Shown here in pieces: positions 51,757-59,946 of a DNA stretch of 59,988 nt. The stretch lies in the NCBI GenBank assembly GCA_964519835.1, contig CAZFLD010000022.1:1-59988 (forward strand), given 5' to 3'. The notes under the pieces are model-generated. The model made no database searches. It worked only from the letters and a program-made list of their open reading frames with translations, and was not told the origin of the DNA. The translations under genes were made by a program, and so were the position numbers. This DNA is from CAZFLD01 sp964519835 (GTDB taxonomy: Bacteria; Spirochaetota; Spirochaetia; DSM-27196; CAZFLD01). Every line of letters starts with the position of its first letter. The first letter of the stretch is position 1.

Positions 51757-52682
51757 TAGTGTTCGGCTTCGAGCGCCGCCATACACCCACTGCCGGCAGC
51801 GGTGACGGCCTGCCGGTAGACACGATCTTTTACGTCGCCGCAGGCGAACACCCCAGGAACGTTGGTCACGGTAGAGTCCGGCTTAGTTAGGACATAGCCC
51901 GTTTTATCGGTTTCGAGGGACCCTTCGAGAAACTGGGTATTCGGCGTATGCCCAATCGCATAGAAGAGCCCGGATGCATCGATGACCTGTTCCTCGCCGG
52001 TGTGGTTGTTTTTGATCCGCACGCCGGTGAGCAGCTTCTCACCAATCGCTTCCACGGCGTTGGACATCCACATAATCGCGATTTTTGGGTTGTCCATTAC
52101 GCGCTTTTGCATGGCTTTGGAAGCGCGAAGTACGTCTCTACGAACGATCATGTACACCTTGCTGCCGAACTTCGAAAGGAAAGACGCCTCCTCACACGCC
52201 GAGTCGCCGCCGCCGATGACCACAAGCGGTTTTTCGCGAAAGATGGGGAGCGCGCCGTCGCACACCGCGCACGCGGAAATCCCCTTTTGCCAGTAGCTCT
52301 GCTCACCCGGAAGATCGAGGCGCTTGGCGGTAGCACCGGTCGCGACAATAACGGCGTGGGCCGCGTACTCGTCGGTTGCGGTGAATAAGCGATGAGGCGC
52401 GGCCGAAAAATCCACACGCTCGATCGTTTTGGTCTTTATTCTGGTCCCGTACCGGATACTCTGTTGCCGCATGCGGTCCATGAGCTCGGGTCCCATTATG
52501 CCTTCAGGGAAGCCTGGGTAGTTTTCGACGTCGGTGGTGGTCGTCAGTTGACCGCCGGCCGCGACTCCGCCGGCCATAAAACCTTCAAAAAGAAGCGGCT
52601 GTAGCTCCGCCCGCGCGGCATAGATGGCTGCGGTATGGGCGGCCGGTCCCGAGCCTACGATAATCAGCTTTTCGCTTACCAT
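51747..52682 (-). CDS. trxB: Thioredoxin reductase
   Basis: The 311-residue FAD/NADPH enzyme shows 'IIVGSGPAAHTAAIYAARA', redox-active Cys138/Cys141 in 'CAVCDG', the NADPH loop 'VIGGGDSACEEASFL' and 'GVFACGDVKD'. It keeps thioredoxin reduced. GAGGAGA precedes the ATG. The C-terminus ends inside the dispersed repeat, which supplies the last few codons. The usual Gly in 'GsGPAG' is Ala here. Confidence 0.95.
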   Translation of the reverse strand: MVSEKLIIVGSGPAAHTAAIYAARAELQPLLFEGFMAGGVAAGGQLTTTTDVENYPGFPEGIMGPELMDRMRQQSIRYGTRIKTKTIERVDFSAAPHRLFTATDEYAAHAVIVATGATAKRLDLPGEQSYWQKGISACAVCDGALPIFREKPLVVIGGGDSACEEASFLSKFGSKVYMIVRRDVLRASKAMQKRVMDNPKIAIMWMSNAVEAIGEKLLTGVRIKNNHTGEEQVIDASGLFYAIGHTPNTQFLEGSLETDKTGYVLTKPDSTVTNVPGVFACGDVKDRVYRQAVTAAGSGCMAALEAEHYLN

Positions 52683-52695
52683 ACGTCTGTTCTCC

Positions 52696-53628
52696 TCATG
52701 TACCTATTGTCTCTGTAGAAGCCGCTGCAGCCACCAGGTTGCGCCAGCTCTTCCTAACGCCTGAGATTTGATCGCGGGCGGCAATTACAACCAAACCAGT
52801 GGCCACCCCAACAGGCTCAACCGCTAAAGACACAGCTACGGTGTCGGTAACGTCGACGTCGACGCGGCCTTCGCCTGCATCGATACTGCCCTTAATCCGA
52901 AGTACCTTTGCAGCGTTGCTCTCGAGGAAATTCCGGAGTTCGTCTTGTCGGACGGGCCGGTCGGGCACATCCAACATAGCCGCCTCCGGGCGTCCCAAAT
53001 CTCCCCAGCCGAGGAAACAAGCCTCCGACGCGGGAACCGTACCAACTTCAGCCGAACCGGCGAAAAAGGCTTCGTCGACAACGCAGTAACTGGTCTTGGC
53101 CACCGCCGCCGATGGGTGCACGGCGCGGATGTCCGACTCGATTGCCTGGACCGTCTCGGCGGTAACTCTGTCCATCTTGTTGATGACAAAACGGTCGCTG
53201 TACCTGACCTGTTCCGACACGGCGTTGACTGTCCGGGACAGGGCGTGGTACCGCTCGGCATCGATCACGCAGGTCATGCCCGCGTAGTCGAAGCTTGGTC
53301 CGCGGTCGGTAATCACCTGAAGAATGCTGCCGAGACTCGAAGGCTTTGCGAGGCCCGATGTCTCAACCAGCACGACGGCCGGTTCGCGCTGTAGGATGGT
53401 CAGCATTGCGTCGACGAACTGCCCTGCGAGGCAGCTGCAGAAAATCTGGCCGTTGTTTAGTTCGGTTACGGCGGGCGAATCGATGCGACGCGCATCCACG
53501 CCGGTCTCGCCGAACTCATTTACCAGCACCGCAACTCGCTTGTCGCGATACAGGCCGAGCATGGAGTTGACAAGTGTCGTTTTGCCGGTCCCCAGAAAAC
53601 CGGTGAGGAAATGGACACGAGGCTTCAT
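52696..53628 (-). CDS. G3E/CobW-family P-loop GTPase
   Basis: The 310-residue protein has Walker A 'GFLGTGKTT' (10-18), 'VNEFGETGVDARRI', Walker B region 'VVLVETSGLAKPSSL' and 'INKMD' for guanine. The Cys motif of the COG0523 group, usually CxCC, reads 'NGQIFCSCLAGQF' with Cys64 and Cys66. The family inserts or chaperones Zn, Ni or Co. The C-terminal CobW_C domain is short and Ala-rich. It is read toward trxB with a 13-nt gap; a redox-linked metal role is speculation. Confidence 0.85.
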   Translation of the reverse strand: MKPRVHFLTGFLGTGKTTLVNSMLGLYRDKRVAVLVNEFGETGVDARRIDSPAVTELNNGQIFCSCLAGQFVDAMLTILQREPAVVLVETSGLAKPSSLGSILQVITDRGPSFDYAGMTCVIDAERYHALSRTVNAVSEQVRYSDRFVINKMDRVTAETVQAIESDIRAVHPSAAVAKTSYCVVDEAFFAGSAEVGTVPASEACFLGWGDLGRPEAAMLDVPDRPVRQDELRNFLESNAAKVLRIKGSIDAGEGRVDVDVTDTVAVSLAVEPVGVATGLVVIAARDQISGVRKSWRNLVAAAASTETIGT

Positions 53629-53692
53629 TGAGGGTACTCCGAATCACTTGTAACATAGCGAAAGAATGGGCAGACGGAAAGGGAGGCATGCA

Positions 53693-54001
53693 GTGATCGT
53701 TCGTATTATTACCATTCGGGTCCTGGCGGACCACGTCGAGGCATTCGAGGCCGCAACCACAAAAAACCACCAAGGCTCGGTTCGGGAGGCCGGTATTCTG
53801 CGGTTTGACGTTCTGAGAAACAGCGAAGAGCCGGGCAACTATGTGCTGTACGAAGTGTACAAAGACCACGCGGCCACACTCGCGCACAAAGAAACTTCTC
53901 ACTACAAGGAGTGGCGAGAGCGGGTTGGCCCGATGATGGCCGGGGACCGGGCCTCCGAAACGTTCGAGGTTGTTGCCCCTGCGGATGAGGCGGCCTGGTA
54001 G
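53693..54001 (+). CDS. Antibiotic biosynthesis monooxygenase (ABM) domain protein
   Basis: The 102 residues start at GTG 53693, 6 nt after GGGAGG. The upstream in-frame ATG encodes the Shine-Dalgarno and is unlikely. The dimeric ferredoxin-like ABM fold is seen in 'IITIRVLADHVEAFEAATTKNHQGSVREAGILRFDVL' and 'YVLYEVYKDHAATLAHKETSHYKEW', close to the LsrG/YgiN group. Substrates differ widely between members. It diverges from the GTPase gene. Confidence 0.88.
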   Translation: MIVRIITIRVLADHVEAFEAATTKNHQGSVREAGILRFDVLRNSEEPGNYVLYEVYKDHAATLAHKETSHYKEWRERVGPMMAGDRASETFEVVAPADEAAW

Positions 54002-54048
54002 GGGCACAAAACGGTCGGCTGTGGCCTGCCGTCGCCTACTGTGGCGTG

Positions 54049-54306
54049 CTATGGAAACTCGTAGATCCGCTCTTCGGGGACCAGGTTTGTGTCCGACGGT
54101 AGTCGCATTACCGCCAAACCCGGGTACGACGCTTGAAGATGATCGACGTAGGAATCCCAGCGTTTGTCACGATGTGTTGAAAAAAGCAGGACTCGCTCTG
54201 GAAGCCGATCAACTACAAGCGTGGAGCTCTTGAGATACCGAATTTCCGCCTTTAGGAATCGGTCGAGCTCGACGTCGTCGGCAAATCCGGCGACGGTGAA
54301 GGTCAT
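54049..54306 (-). CDS. Small protein of unknown function downstream of a response regulator
   Basis: The 85-residue frame has an alpha/beta pattern ('MTFTVAGFADDVELDRFLKAEIRYL', 'VVDRLPERVLLFSTHRDKRWDSYVDHL'). It follows the CheY-like gene by 31 nt on the same strand. I do not recognise it. The even pattern of charged and hydrophobic residues and the clean spacing favour a real gene. Confidence 0.55.
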   Translation of the reverse strand: MTFTVAGFADDVELDRFLKAEIRYLKSSTLVVDRLPERVLLFSTHRDKRWDSYVDHLQASYPGLAVMRLPSDTNLVPEERIYEFP

Positions 54307-54337
54307 TTTAGAACCCGGAAGCCGGCGGATAGGCCCG

Positions 54338-54754
54338 TCAATCGCTTTCCGTTACGGTTCTGGCATCGCCTGATTCAGCGTGCTCCTGTTCGGCCAGCGC
54401 CCTCTCTACACAGGCAAGAAGCTCGGTGGGCGTAAACGGCTTCGCCAAGATACAGTGGGCGCCGAGTTGTTCCGCCAGATTCTGAACAGGATCGGTGTTT
54501 ACGGGGATTCGTCCGGAGATGATAATTGTTCTTAAATCCGGCCGGTCCGCACGGAGCTTGACCAGGGCCTCGATTCCGCCGCCGGCCGGCATGACGACAT
54601 CCGCAATAACAAGGTCGAACCTTTCGTTTGCCGCCTTTGAAACAGCCTCGCGCCCACCCGAGCTGGTAACCACCTCATAGCCCGCGCGGTCGAGGATAGA
54701 GCGAACAAGTTCCAGGATGTCCGGATCGTCGTCGGCAATTAGGATTCGCGGCAT
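54338..54754 (-). CDS. Single-domain response regulator (CheY-like)
   Basis: The 138-residue receiver has acidic pocket Asp8-Asp10, phospho-acceptor Asp52 ('VIADVVMP'), switch Ser80 ('IIISG') and Lys105 ('AKPFTP'). The ~20-residue acidic tail has no output domain, so it signals through protein contact. A perfect TATAAT (minus strand, 54763-54768) ends 8 nt before the ATG, with no Shine-Dalgarno in between. The partner kinase is not in the window. Confidence 0.92.
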   Translation of the reverse strand: MPRILIADDDPDILELVRSILDRAGYEVVTSSGGREAVSKAANERFDLVIADVVMPAGGGIEALVKLRADRPDLRTIIISGRIPVNTDPVQNLAEQLGAHCILAKPFTPTELLACVERALAEQEHAESGDARTVTESD

Positions 54755-54762
54755 AGGTTGTT

Positions 54763-54768
54763 ATTATA
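54763..54768 (-). promoter_or_regulatory. -10 box (TATAAT) of the response regulator gene
   Basis: The consensus TATAAT on the minus strand ends 8 nt before the ATG at 54754. No convincing -35 lies 16-18 nt upstream. Confidence 0.45.
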
Positions 54769-54916
54769 TCACGCGACCGCAGTGCTCCACCGCGAGACGC
54801 CACGACCGACCATTCTAAACACCAAGTTGACCTAGAAGAGTGTTCGTTGTAGTTTTGGCGCTCGCCGACAGCGACTATGCGAGGATTATGAGCGAACGTT
54901 TGGGGTTGGAGAGTTG

Positions 54917-56338
54917 GTGAAGCGCGAGTTCCCGACCATTCATTTTTACGACCAAGACTTTGTAGCGATCTATGACCAAACCTGGGCATGGATGGGCGAC
55001 CTTTGGCACAAAGGTACTCAGCGGAACAAGCTCGAGGCGAAGTACTTCAATTACAACAGCAACACCAGCATCGATCAATTCGAGGCGGTGTTTTCGACGT
55101 TCTATCTCGTCTACAGCAACCGCATCCATCCTGCGGCCCCACAACTCGACAATTTCTACGCTCGCCAGGAAAAAGACGGCGCAATCCGATGGCAATACGA
55201 CGTGAAAACGGGAAAGCCGGTGTTCACCGACGACAACCCCGAGGGCGTGGGACCGCCGCTTTTTGCTTGGGCCGAGTACAACATGTACCACAAGATCGGC
55301 AACAAAAAGCGTATCCGCGACGTGTTGCCGATCCTCGAGGCGTACTACAAGTGGCTCGACGAGACCTTCAAGCGAGAGAACGGCCTTTACGAGGTGCCCG
55401 CCGCCGCCACAATGATGTACAACAGTCCCCGCAAGGGGATGCACTATCCCGTTGACTTCAACACACAGCAGGCACTGTCCGCGCTGTATATCTCTGAGCT
55501 TGCCGACATTCTCAACGACAAAGAGCTCGGTTTTCGCTTCAAGCGACACTATTTTTCCTTGAAGACACGAATCAACTCACTTATGTGGAACGAGGACGAC
55601 GGCGTCTACTACGATTTGGACGCCAAAGAACAACAGATTGGTGTCAAGACAATCGCTACATTTTGGCCTCTGCTGGCGGAGCTGGTTAACGAGGCCAAGC
55701 TCGAGAAGCTCGAGGCGCACCTGAAGAATCCCGAAACCTTTGGCACCGAACACCCGTTCCCGAGTCTTGCCGCCGACGAACCACAGTTCGACGAGCGCGG
55801 AAAAGCGTTCCAGGGCTCCGTGTTTCCGCCCTTTACGTTTATGGTGGTCAAGGGCCTCGAAAAATACGCCAAGTTCGATTTTGCACGCCAAGCGGCCATT
55901 AGGCATCTATATTACATGCTCGACACGCTCCACCCCGACGGGAAAAACAAGGGTGAGGTTTGGGAGGCTTACGCCCCCAGAAAAGACGGACCCGCTCAGT
56001 GGCCCGGAAACAAGCGTGGCTTTCCACGTCCCGGGTTTGTCACGTACACGGCCCTGTCGAGCGTCGCGCTGATGATCGAGAATATCGTGGGGCTATACAT
56101 CAGCCTTCCGCGCAAGACAGTGGACTGGATTATTCCAACGCTGGAAATCATGGGCATCGAGAATCTGGCGCTCAAGAGAAACATGATCACCATTCTCAGC
56201 AACAAGAGCGGCAGGGGTTGGGAGATTCGGCTCGAGTCCGAGAAGCTCTACTACTTTACCATCGACATTCTCGGCAGAAAGAAAAAGACACTGCCCATCC
56301 CTTCGGGCAAGTGCTCCATGCTTATCGACAAACTGTAG
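54917..56338 (+). CDS. GH63/trehalase-like (alpha/alpha)6-barrel glycoside hydrolase
   Basis: The ~473-residue protein has no signal peptide. It has the helical-barrel layout of GH63/GH37 and mannosylglycerate hydrolase-like enzymes: 'TWAWMGDLWHKG', 'NSNTSIDQFEAVFSTFYLVYSNR', 'VGPPLFAWAEYNMY', 'NGLYEVPAAATMMYNSPRKG', 'FNTQQALSALYISELADI', 'FWPLLAELVNEAKLEKLEAHLKNPETFGT' and 'EVWEAYAP'. The Asp/Glu that act as acid and base are not certain to me. The start may be GTG 54917 or the preceding TTG; GGAGAG lies just before. The sugar substrate is unknown. Confidence 0.75.
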   Translation: MKREFPTIHFYDQDFVAIYDQTWAWMGDLWHKGTQRNKLEAKYFNYNSNTSIDQFEAVFSTFYLVYSNRIHPAAPQLDNFYARQEKDGAIRWQYDVKTGKPVFTDDNPEGVGPPLFAWAEYNMYHKIGNKKRIRDVLPILEAYYKWLDETFKRENGLYEVPAAATMMYNSPRKGMHYPVDFNTQQALSALYISELADILNDKELGFRFKRHYFSLKTRINSLMWNEDDGVYYDLDAKEQQIGVKTIATFWPLLAELVNEAKLEKLEAHLKNPETFGTEHPFPSLAADEPQFDERGKAFQGSVFPPFTFMVVKGLEKYAKFDFARQAAIRHLYYMLDTLHPDGKNKGEVWEAYAPRKDGPAQWPGNKRGFPRPGFVTYTALSSVALMIENIVGLYISLPRKTVDWIIPTLEIMGIENLALKRNMITILSNKSGRGWEIRLESEKLYYFTIDILGRKKKTLPIPSGKCSMLIDKL

Positions 56339-56353
56339 AAGCGTAGACCGCGC

Positions 56354-57247
56354 GTGGATCGTATTGGGGAACTCGCAGCACTAGGGACCGCCTTCTGCTG
56401 GACCGTAACTGCCTTGTCGTTCGAGTCCGCCGGAAAGCGGGTCGGTTCGCTCAACGTAAACCTGATCCGGCTTGTGATCTCCCTGCTTTTTTTCTTCGCA
56501 TATCAGCTCGTGCGTTTTGGGCGGCCCCTTCCACTTGATGCGCCGCCCTCGGTGTGGTTGTACCTGAGCCTCTCCGGTCTGATCGGATTTGTCATAGGCG
56601 ACCTTTTTCTTTTCCAGGCTTTTGTGGTAGTCGGCGCCCGTATTGCCATGCTGATCTACTCGTTGGTGCCCATTCTGACCACGCTGATAGCATGGTTTGT
56701 GCTCGGGGAGCTACCAAGCATTCTGCAATTTGTGGGGATGCTCGTGACCGTCACGGGAATCGGTGTGGTTGTCTTGACTCGACAGGCAAACGCGGGTTTT
56801 CGCACACGACACCCTATTCGCGGGATTGCTTTCGCACTGGCCGCATCCGTAGCGCAGGCCGCGGGTTTGGTGCTGGGGCGCTACGGTGCGCCTGCATACA
56901 ACGCCGTGGGCGCAACGCAAATCCGCGCGCTCGCCGGAACCGCCGGTTTTATGCTGATCATTAGCGTCGCCCGCGGATGGCGGCCGACCTTTCGCGCACT
57001 CAGCGACGGTCGTGCGATGGCGCTCACTTCCAACGGAGCGTTTTTTGGCCCGTTTGTTGGGGTCTCACTTGGATTGTTCGCCGCGCAGAACACAAAAACC
57101 GGGATAGCCGCCACCATCATCGCTCTGGTACCGGTGCTGATCCTGCCTTGGTCACGCTGGGTGCTCAAAGAAAAGGTGGGGATTCGTGACGCGGCTGGTG
57201 CCGTTCTCGCCTGCGCCGGCGTAGCACTGTTATTCTTGGTGCCCTGA
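56354..57247 (+). CDS. EamA/DMT superfamily transporter
   Basis: The 297-residue membrane protein from GTG 56354 has ten helices in two EamA repeats ('LGTAFCWTVTALSFESA' and 'GIAFALAASVAQAAGLVLG'), each ending in 'VTGIGVVVL' / 'CAGVALLFL'. Members export amino acids, nucleobases or other metabolites. It follows the glycosidase gene by 15 nt and is probably co-transcribed. The substrate is unknown. Confidence 0.92.
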   Translation: MDRIGELAALGTAFCWTVTALSFESAGKRVGSLNVNLIRLVISLLFFFAYQLVRFGRPLPLDAPPSVWLYLSLSGLIGFVIGDLFLFQAFVVVGARIAMLIYSLVPILTTLIAWFVLGELPSILQFVGMLVTVTGIGVVVLTRQANAGFRTRHPIRGIAFALAASVAQAAGLVLGRYGAPAYNAVGATQIRALAGTAGFMLIISVARGWRPTFRALSDGRAMALTSNGAFFGPFVGVSLGLFAAQNTKTGIAATIIALVPVLILPWSRWVLKEKVGIRDAAGAVLACAGVALLFLVP

Positions 57248-57284
57248 CGGGCCACACTGCCTACCTCTGCTCCCATCCGGTTTA

Positions 57285-57992
57285 CTATGAAGTGGTTACG
57301 ACCGCCAGCGCGAGATCTATCATGTCTCGAAAGGTGCGCTCCCTCTCCTCGGCAGTGGTTATCTCACCCGTAACAATCTGATCACTCACCGTAAGGATCG
57401 AAAGAGCCCGAGCACCATGTTTTGCGGCAAGGGTATAAAGCGCGGTCGTCTCCATTTCGATAGCCAACACGCCGTGGGCGGCAAAGACTCTCCAGTAGTC
57501 CAGGTCATCCTGATAGAACTCATCCGTCGAGAATACTCCGCCGGCGAAGCATCTTATGTTCCGGGACTTGGCCTCGGCGTAGGCTCGGGCGAAGAGCTCC
57601 GAATCGGCCGTCGGTGCATAATCCTTGCCGGCAAACCGGGACCTGTTTACGGATGAGTCTGTCGATGAGCTCATTGCGATTACGAGGTCTCGCACTCGCA
57701 AATGAGGTTGAATTGCACCACAAGATCCGACTCGTACCAACGTCTTTGCGCCGTAATCATGTATCAACTCGTGGACGTAGATCGAATGTGACGGCAAGCC
57801 CATACCGGTCCCTTGGACGGAAATCGGCATGCCGGAAAAGCTCCCCGTGTACCCGTACATACCTCGAACCTTGTTGTAGAGCTGTGGCGAGTCCAAGAAC
57901 TCCTCGGCTATGAACTTTGCTCTCAGCGGATCACCCGGCAGCAACACGGTCTCCGCGATTTGGCCCTTTTCTGCTCCAATGTGTACGCTCAT
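57285..57992 (-). CDS. deoD: Purine nucleoside phosphorylase (DeoD type)
   Basis: The 235-residue hexameric-type PNP shows 'VLLPGDPLRAKFIAE', 'VQGTGMGLPSHSIYVHELI', 'LVRVGSCGAI', 'AIEMETTALYTLAA' and 'TVSDQIVTGE', with the catalytic Asp in 'SDQI'. It cleaves purine (deoxy)ribonucleosides with phosphate. It is monocistronic and converges with the EamA gene. Confidence 0.96.
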   Translation of the reverse strand: MSVHIGAEKGQIAETVLLPGDPLRAKFIAEEFLDSPQLYNKVRGMYGYTGSFSGMPISVQGTGMGLPSHSIYVHELIHDYGAKTLVRVGSCGAIQPHLRVRDLVIAMSSSTDSSVNRSRFAGKDYAPTADSELFARAYAEAKSRNIRCFAGGVFSTDEFYQDDLDYWRVFAAHGVLAIEMETTALYTLAAKHGARALSILTVSDQIVTGEITTAEERERTFRDMIDLALAVVTTS

Positions 57993-58000
57993 GACAGACC

Positions 58001-58028
58001 ATTATGAACGATACCCTCCCCGTGTAAA
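58001..58028 (-). promoter_or_regulatory. Predicted promoter of deoD
   Basis: On the minus strand, TTTACA (58023-58028), a 16-nt spacer and CATAAT (58001-58006) end 8 nt before the deoD ATG. The intervening GGTCTGTC is not a Shine-Dalgarno. Confidence 0.4.
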
Positions 58029-58111
58029 GCGTAGAACTGGTCCAAGGTCCGCGGAGTAGAGGCAGCGTCTTGTTTCAGTTGAAAACTCATCGGAACGGGA
58101 AAAACAACACT

Positions 58112-58126
58112 CTTTGGATCAGTTCG
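58112..58126. repeat. Core fragment of the dispersed repeat, copy 3
   Basis: CTTTGGATCAGTTC, the right-hand core of the 67-bp repeat, recurs here between deoD and pth. Only ~15 bases match, and the rest of the 148-bp gap does not. Confidence 0.5.
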
Positions 58127-58128
58127 TG

Positions 58129-58134
58129 TAGGCT
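58129..58134 (+). promoter_or_regulatory. Possible -10 box (TAGGCT) of pth
   Basis: TAGGCT ends 6 nt before the pth GTG at 58141, with no Shine-Dalgarno. I found no good -35, so confidence is low. Confidence 0.25.
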
Positions 58135-58140
58135 GGCCCG

Positions 58141-58653
58141 GTGCCCAAACGATTACTAGCGTTCCTCGGAAACCCCGGCCGTGACTACCAACAAACCCGC
58201 CACAACGCCGGGGCGATTGTGTTTGATCTCGCGTGTGAGGATCGCGCCTGGTCTGTCTCCACACGGTTTTCGGGTCGCATCGCGGTGCACGGAGAGTGCG
58301 CCTTTTTCAGACCCTTTACGTTTATGAACAAATCGGGCGACGCGGTGTCTCGTGCGCTGAGCTTTTACAAGCTACCTCCAAGCTCGCTTGTCGTGGTACA
58401 CGACGACACGGAGCTTGCGTTCGGGAATGTCCAGAATCGGTTTGGTGGTGGTCTGGCCGGGCACAACGGGCTGCGCTCGATCAGGGAACGAGTGGGAACG
58501 GCGGATTTCGGTCGAATTCGCATCGGGATCGGCCGGCCGGTTCACGGTAAGCTTCAGAGTCACGTGCTTGGCCGATTTGCCCCCGACGAGGTGGCAGAGC
58601 TCGCTGGGATCGCTCATCGCTTCCTTGTAATCATCGAAGACATATGCCGGTGA
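58141..58653 (+). CDS. pth: Peptidyl-tRNA hydrolase
   Basis: The 170-residue enzyme frees tRNA from stalled peptidyl-tRNA. Asn11 in 'LGNPGRDYQQTRHNAG' and catalytic His21 are present, with 'FMNKSG', catalytic Asp in 'VVVHDDTEL' and 'GGLAGHNGLRS'. It starts at GTG 58141. At 170 residues it is slightly short of the usual ~190, mainly at the C-terminus. Confidence 0.95.
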   Translation: MPKRLLAFLGNPGRDYQQTRHNAGAIVFDLACEDRAWSVSTRFSGRIAVHGECAFFRPFTFMNKSGDAVSRALSFYKLPPSSLVVVHDDTELAFGNVQNRFGGGLAGHNGLRSIRERVGTADFGRIRIGIGRPVHGKLQSHVLGRFAPDEVAELAGIAHRFLVIIEDICR

Positions 58654-58740
58654 TTAACCAAGACTTAACATAGGCCTCGTAGTGTTGGGCAGTAGGATGC
58701 CGCAACTCTGCGATCGGCGAGCAACTTTGGCGGTGAGCAC

Positions 58741-59946
58741 TTGAGCACACAAACAAGACGACTGCGGGAATCGATACTGCGCCGTTATGATCGGCCCCCC
58801 ATTCGAAACCAAATGGTACACATGTTGGCGACGGAGTTTTGCTATGTCGCTGCGTCGGAGAAGATTGTCAACGTCGCCGATGAGCTGACCCAAAGGCCGG
58901 ACATTGCAGCACTGGGCGTGGTCGATGACGGGGACAACGTCGTTGGTGTTATCGTCCGCAAAGAGTTTTTCACACTCCTGATGCGACCATATGGTCGCGA
59001 CGTGTTTCAGAATCGGGACATCACCGAAATCATGGCGGAGCCGCGGAGTTTCCTCTTCGACACAAACCTCTTTACGATTGCGGACGAGATTGACGAGGAC
59101 ATGAAGCGCCCGGGCATCTCGTACTATGTGCTGACAAATGCCAAGCGCGAGTTCAAGGGCATTTTCTCAACGCAAGACATGCTCATCCACTTGTCAAACA
59201 TGACACAGATGGACATTGCGCTTGCACGGAAACTTCAACGGCGAATGGTCAAGGAGCGCGAGCTCGTGGTTGGCTCAAACTTCGAGTTTGTTTCTTCTTC
59301 CACGACGGCAAAAGGGGTCGGCGGCGATTTCTACAGCGTCAAACAGTACAAAGACAAGCATTGGGTGTTTTCCGTCTGCGACGTTTCCGGAAAAGGGGTC
59401 GCCGCGTCGGTCATTACAAGCGTTCTTTGGGGCATGATGAATTTCTTTGACTTCGACAAAGGCCTAGGCGCCTTTGTAAAGGACATGAACGAGTACATCG
59501 TTCGTAGCTTCGAAGGCGAAAAGTTTGTGACCGGCCTTTTTTTGCAGTACGATGAGACGACCCAGGACATCGCGCTGTGCGACATGGGTCATTCCTACAT
59601 CTACGTGTTTCGAGACGGCAAGCTCCATCGGCTGAAGAACAACCAGAATAATCCGCCGATCGGGGTAGTGCCCGACTTCGAACCCTCGCTGAGCACATTC
59701 CGTCCCCGTCGTGGTGACACGTTACTCCTCACAACCGACGGACTTGTGGAACAAGTCAACATGGAAGGAATCGAGTACTCCGTTGAGCGCGTCGCCGATA
59801 TTCTCGAGGCGGACCCGGAGCTACCCGTCGAATCGTTGTGTGACAAACTGAACAAGGACTTTGAGCGCTTCCGCGGTCAACGTCACCTCCACGACGACGT
59901 CACATTCTCGCTTATCCGGTTTGTCGAACAGGATGTTCGCCTGTAG
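58741..59946 (+). CDS. CBS-domain SpoIIE-type serine phosphatase
   Basis: The 401 residues start at TTG 58741 with GGTGAG just upstream. Residues ~30-160 are a pair of CBS-like motifs ('ATEFCYVAASEKIVNVADEL', 'VVDDGDNVVGVIVRKEFF', 'YYVLTNAKREFKGIFSTQDML'). Residues ~190-395 are a PP2C/SpoIIE phosphatase with metal Asp residues in 'GVGGDFYSV', 'VCDVSGKGVAAS', 'TTDGLVEQ' and 'HDDVTF'. Such proteins dephosphorylate anti-sigma antagonists or similar partners, with the CBS pair sensing adenine nucleotides. The last six codons and the stop are the first copy of a tandem repeat. Confidence 0.9.
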   Translation: MSTQTRRLRESILRRYDRPPIRNQMVHMLATEFCYVAASEKIVNVADELTQRPDIAALGVVDDGDNVVGVIVRKEFFTLLMRPYGRDVFQNRDITEIMAEPRSFLFDTNLFTIADEIDEDMKRPGISYYVLTNAKREFKGIFSTQDMLIHLSNMTQMDIALARKLQRRMVKERELVVGSNFEFVSSSTTAKGVGGDFYSVKQYKDKHWVFSVCDVSGKGVAASVITSVLWGMMNFFDFDKGLGAFVKDMNEYIVRSFEGEKFVTGLFLQYDETTQDIALCDMGHSYIYVFRDGKLHRLKNNQNNPPIGVVPDFEPSLSTFRPRRGDTLLLTTDGLVEQVNMEGIEYSVERVADILEADPELPVESLCDKLNKDFERFRGQRHLHDDVTFSLIRFVEQDVRL

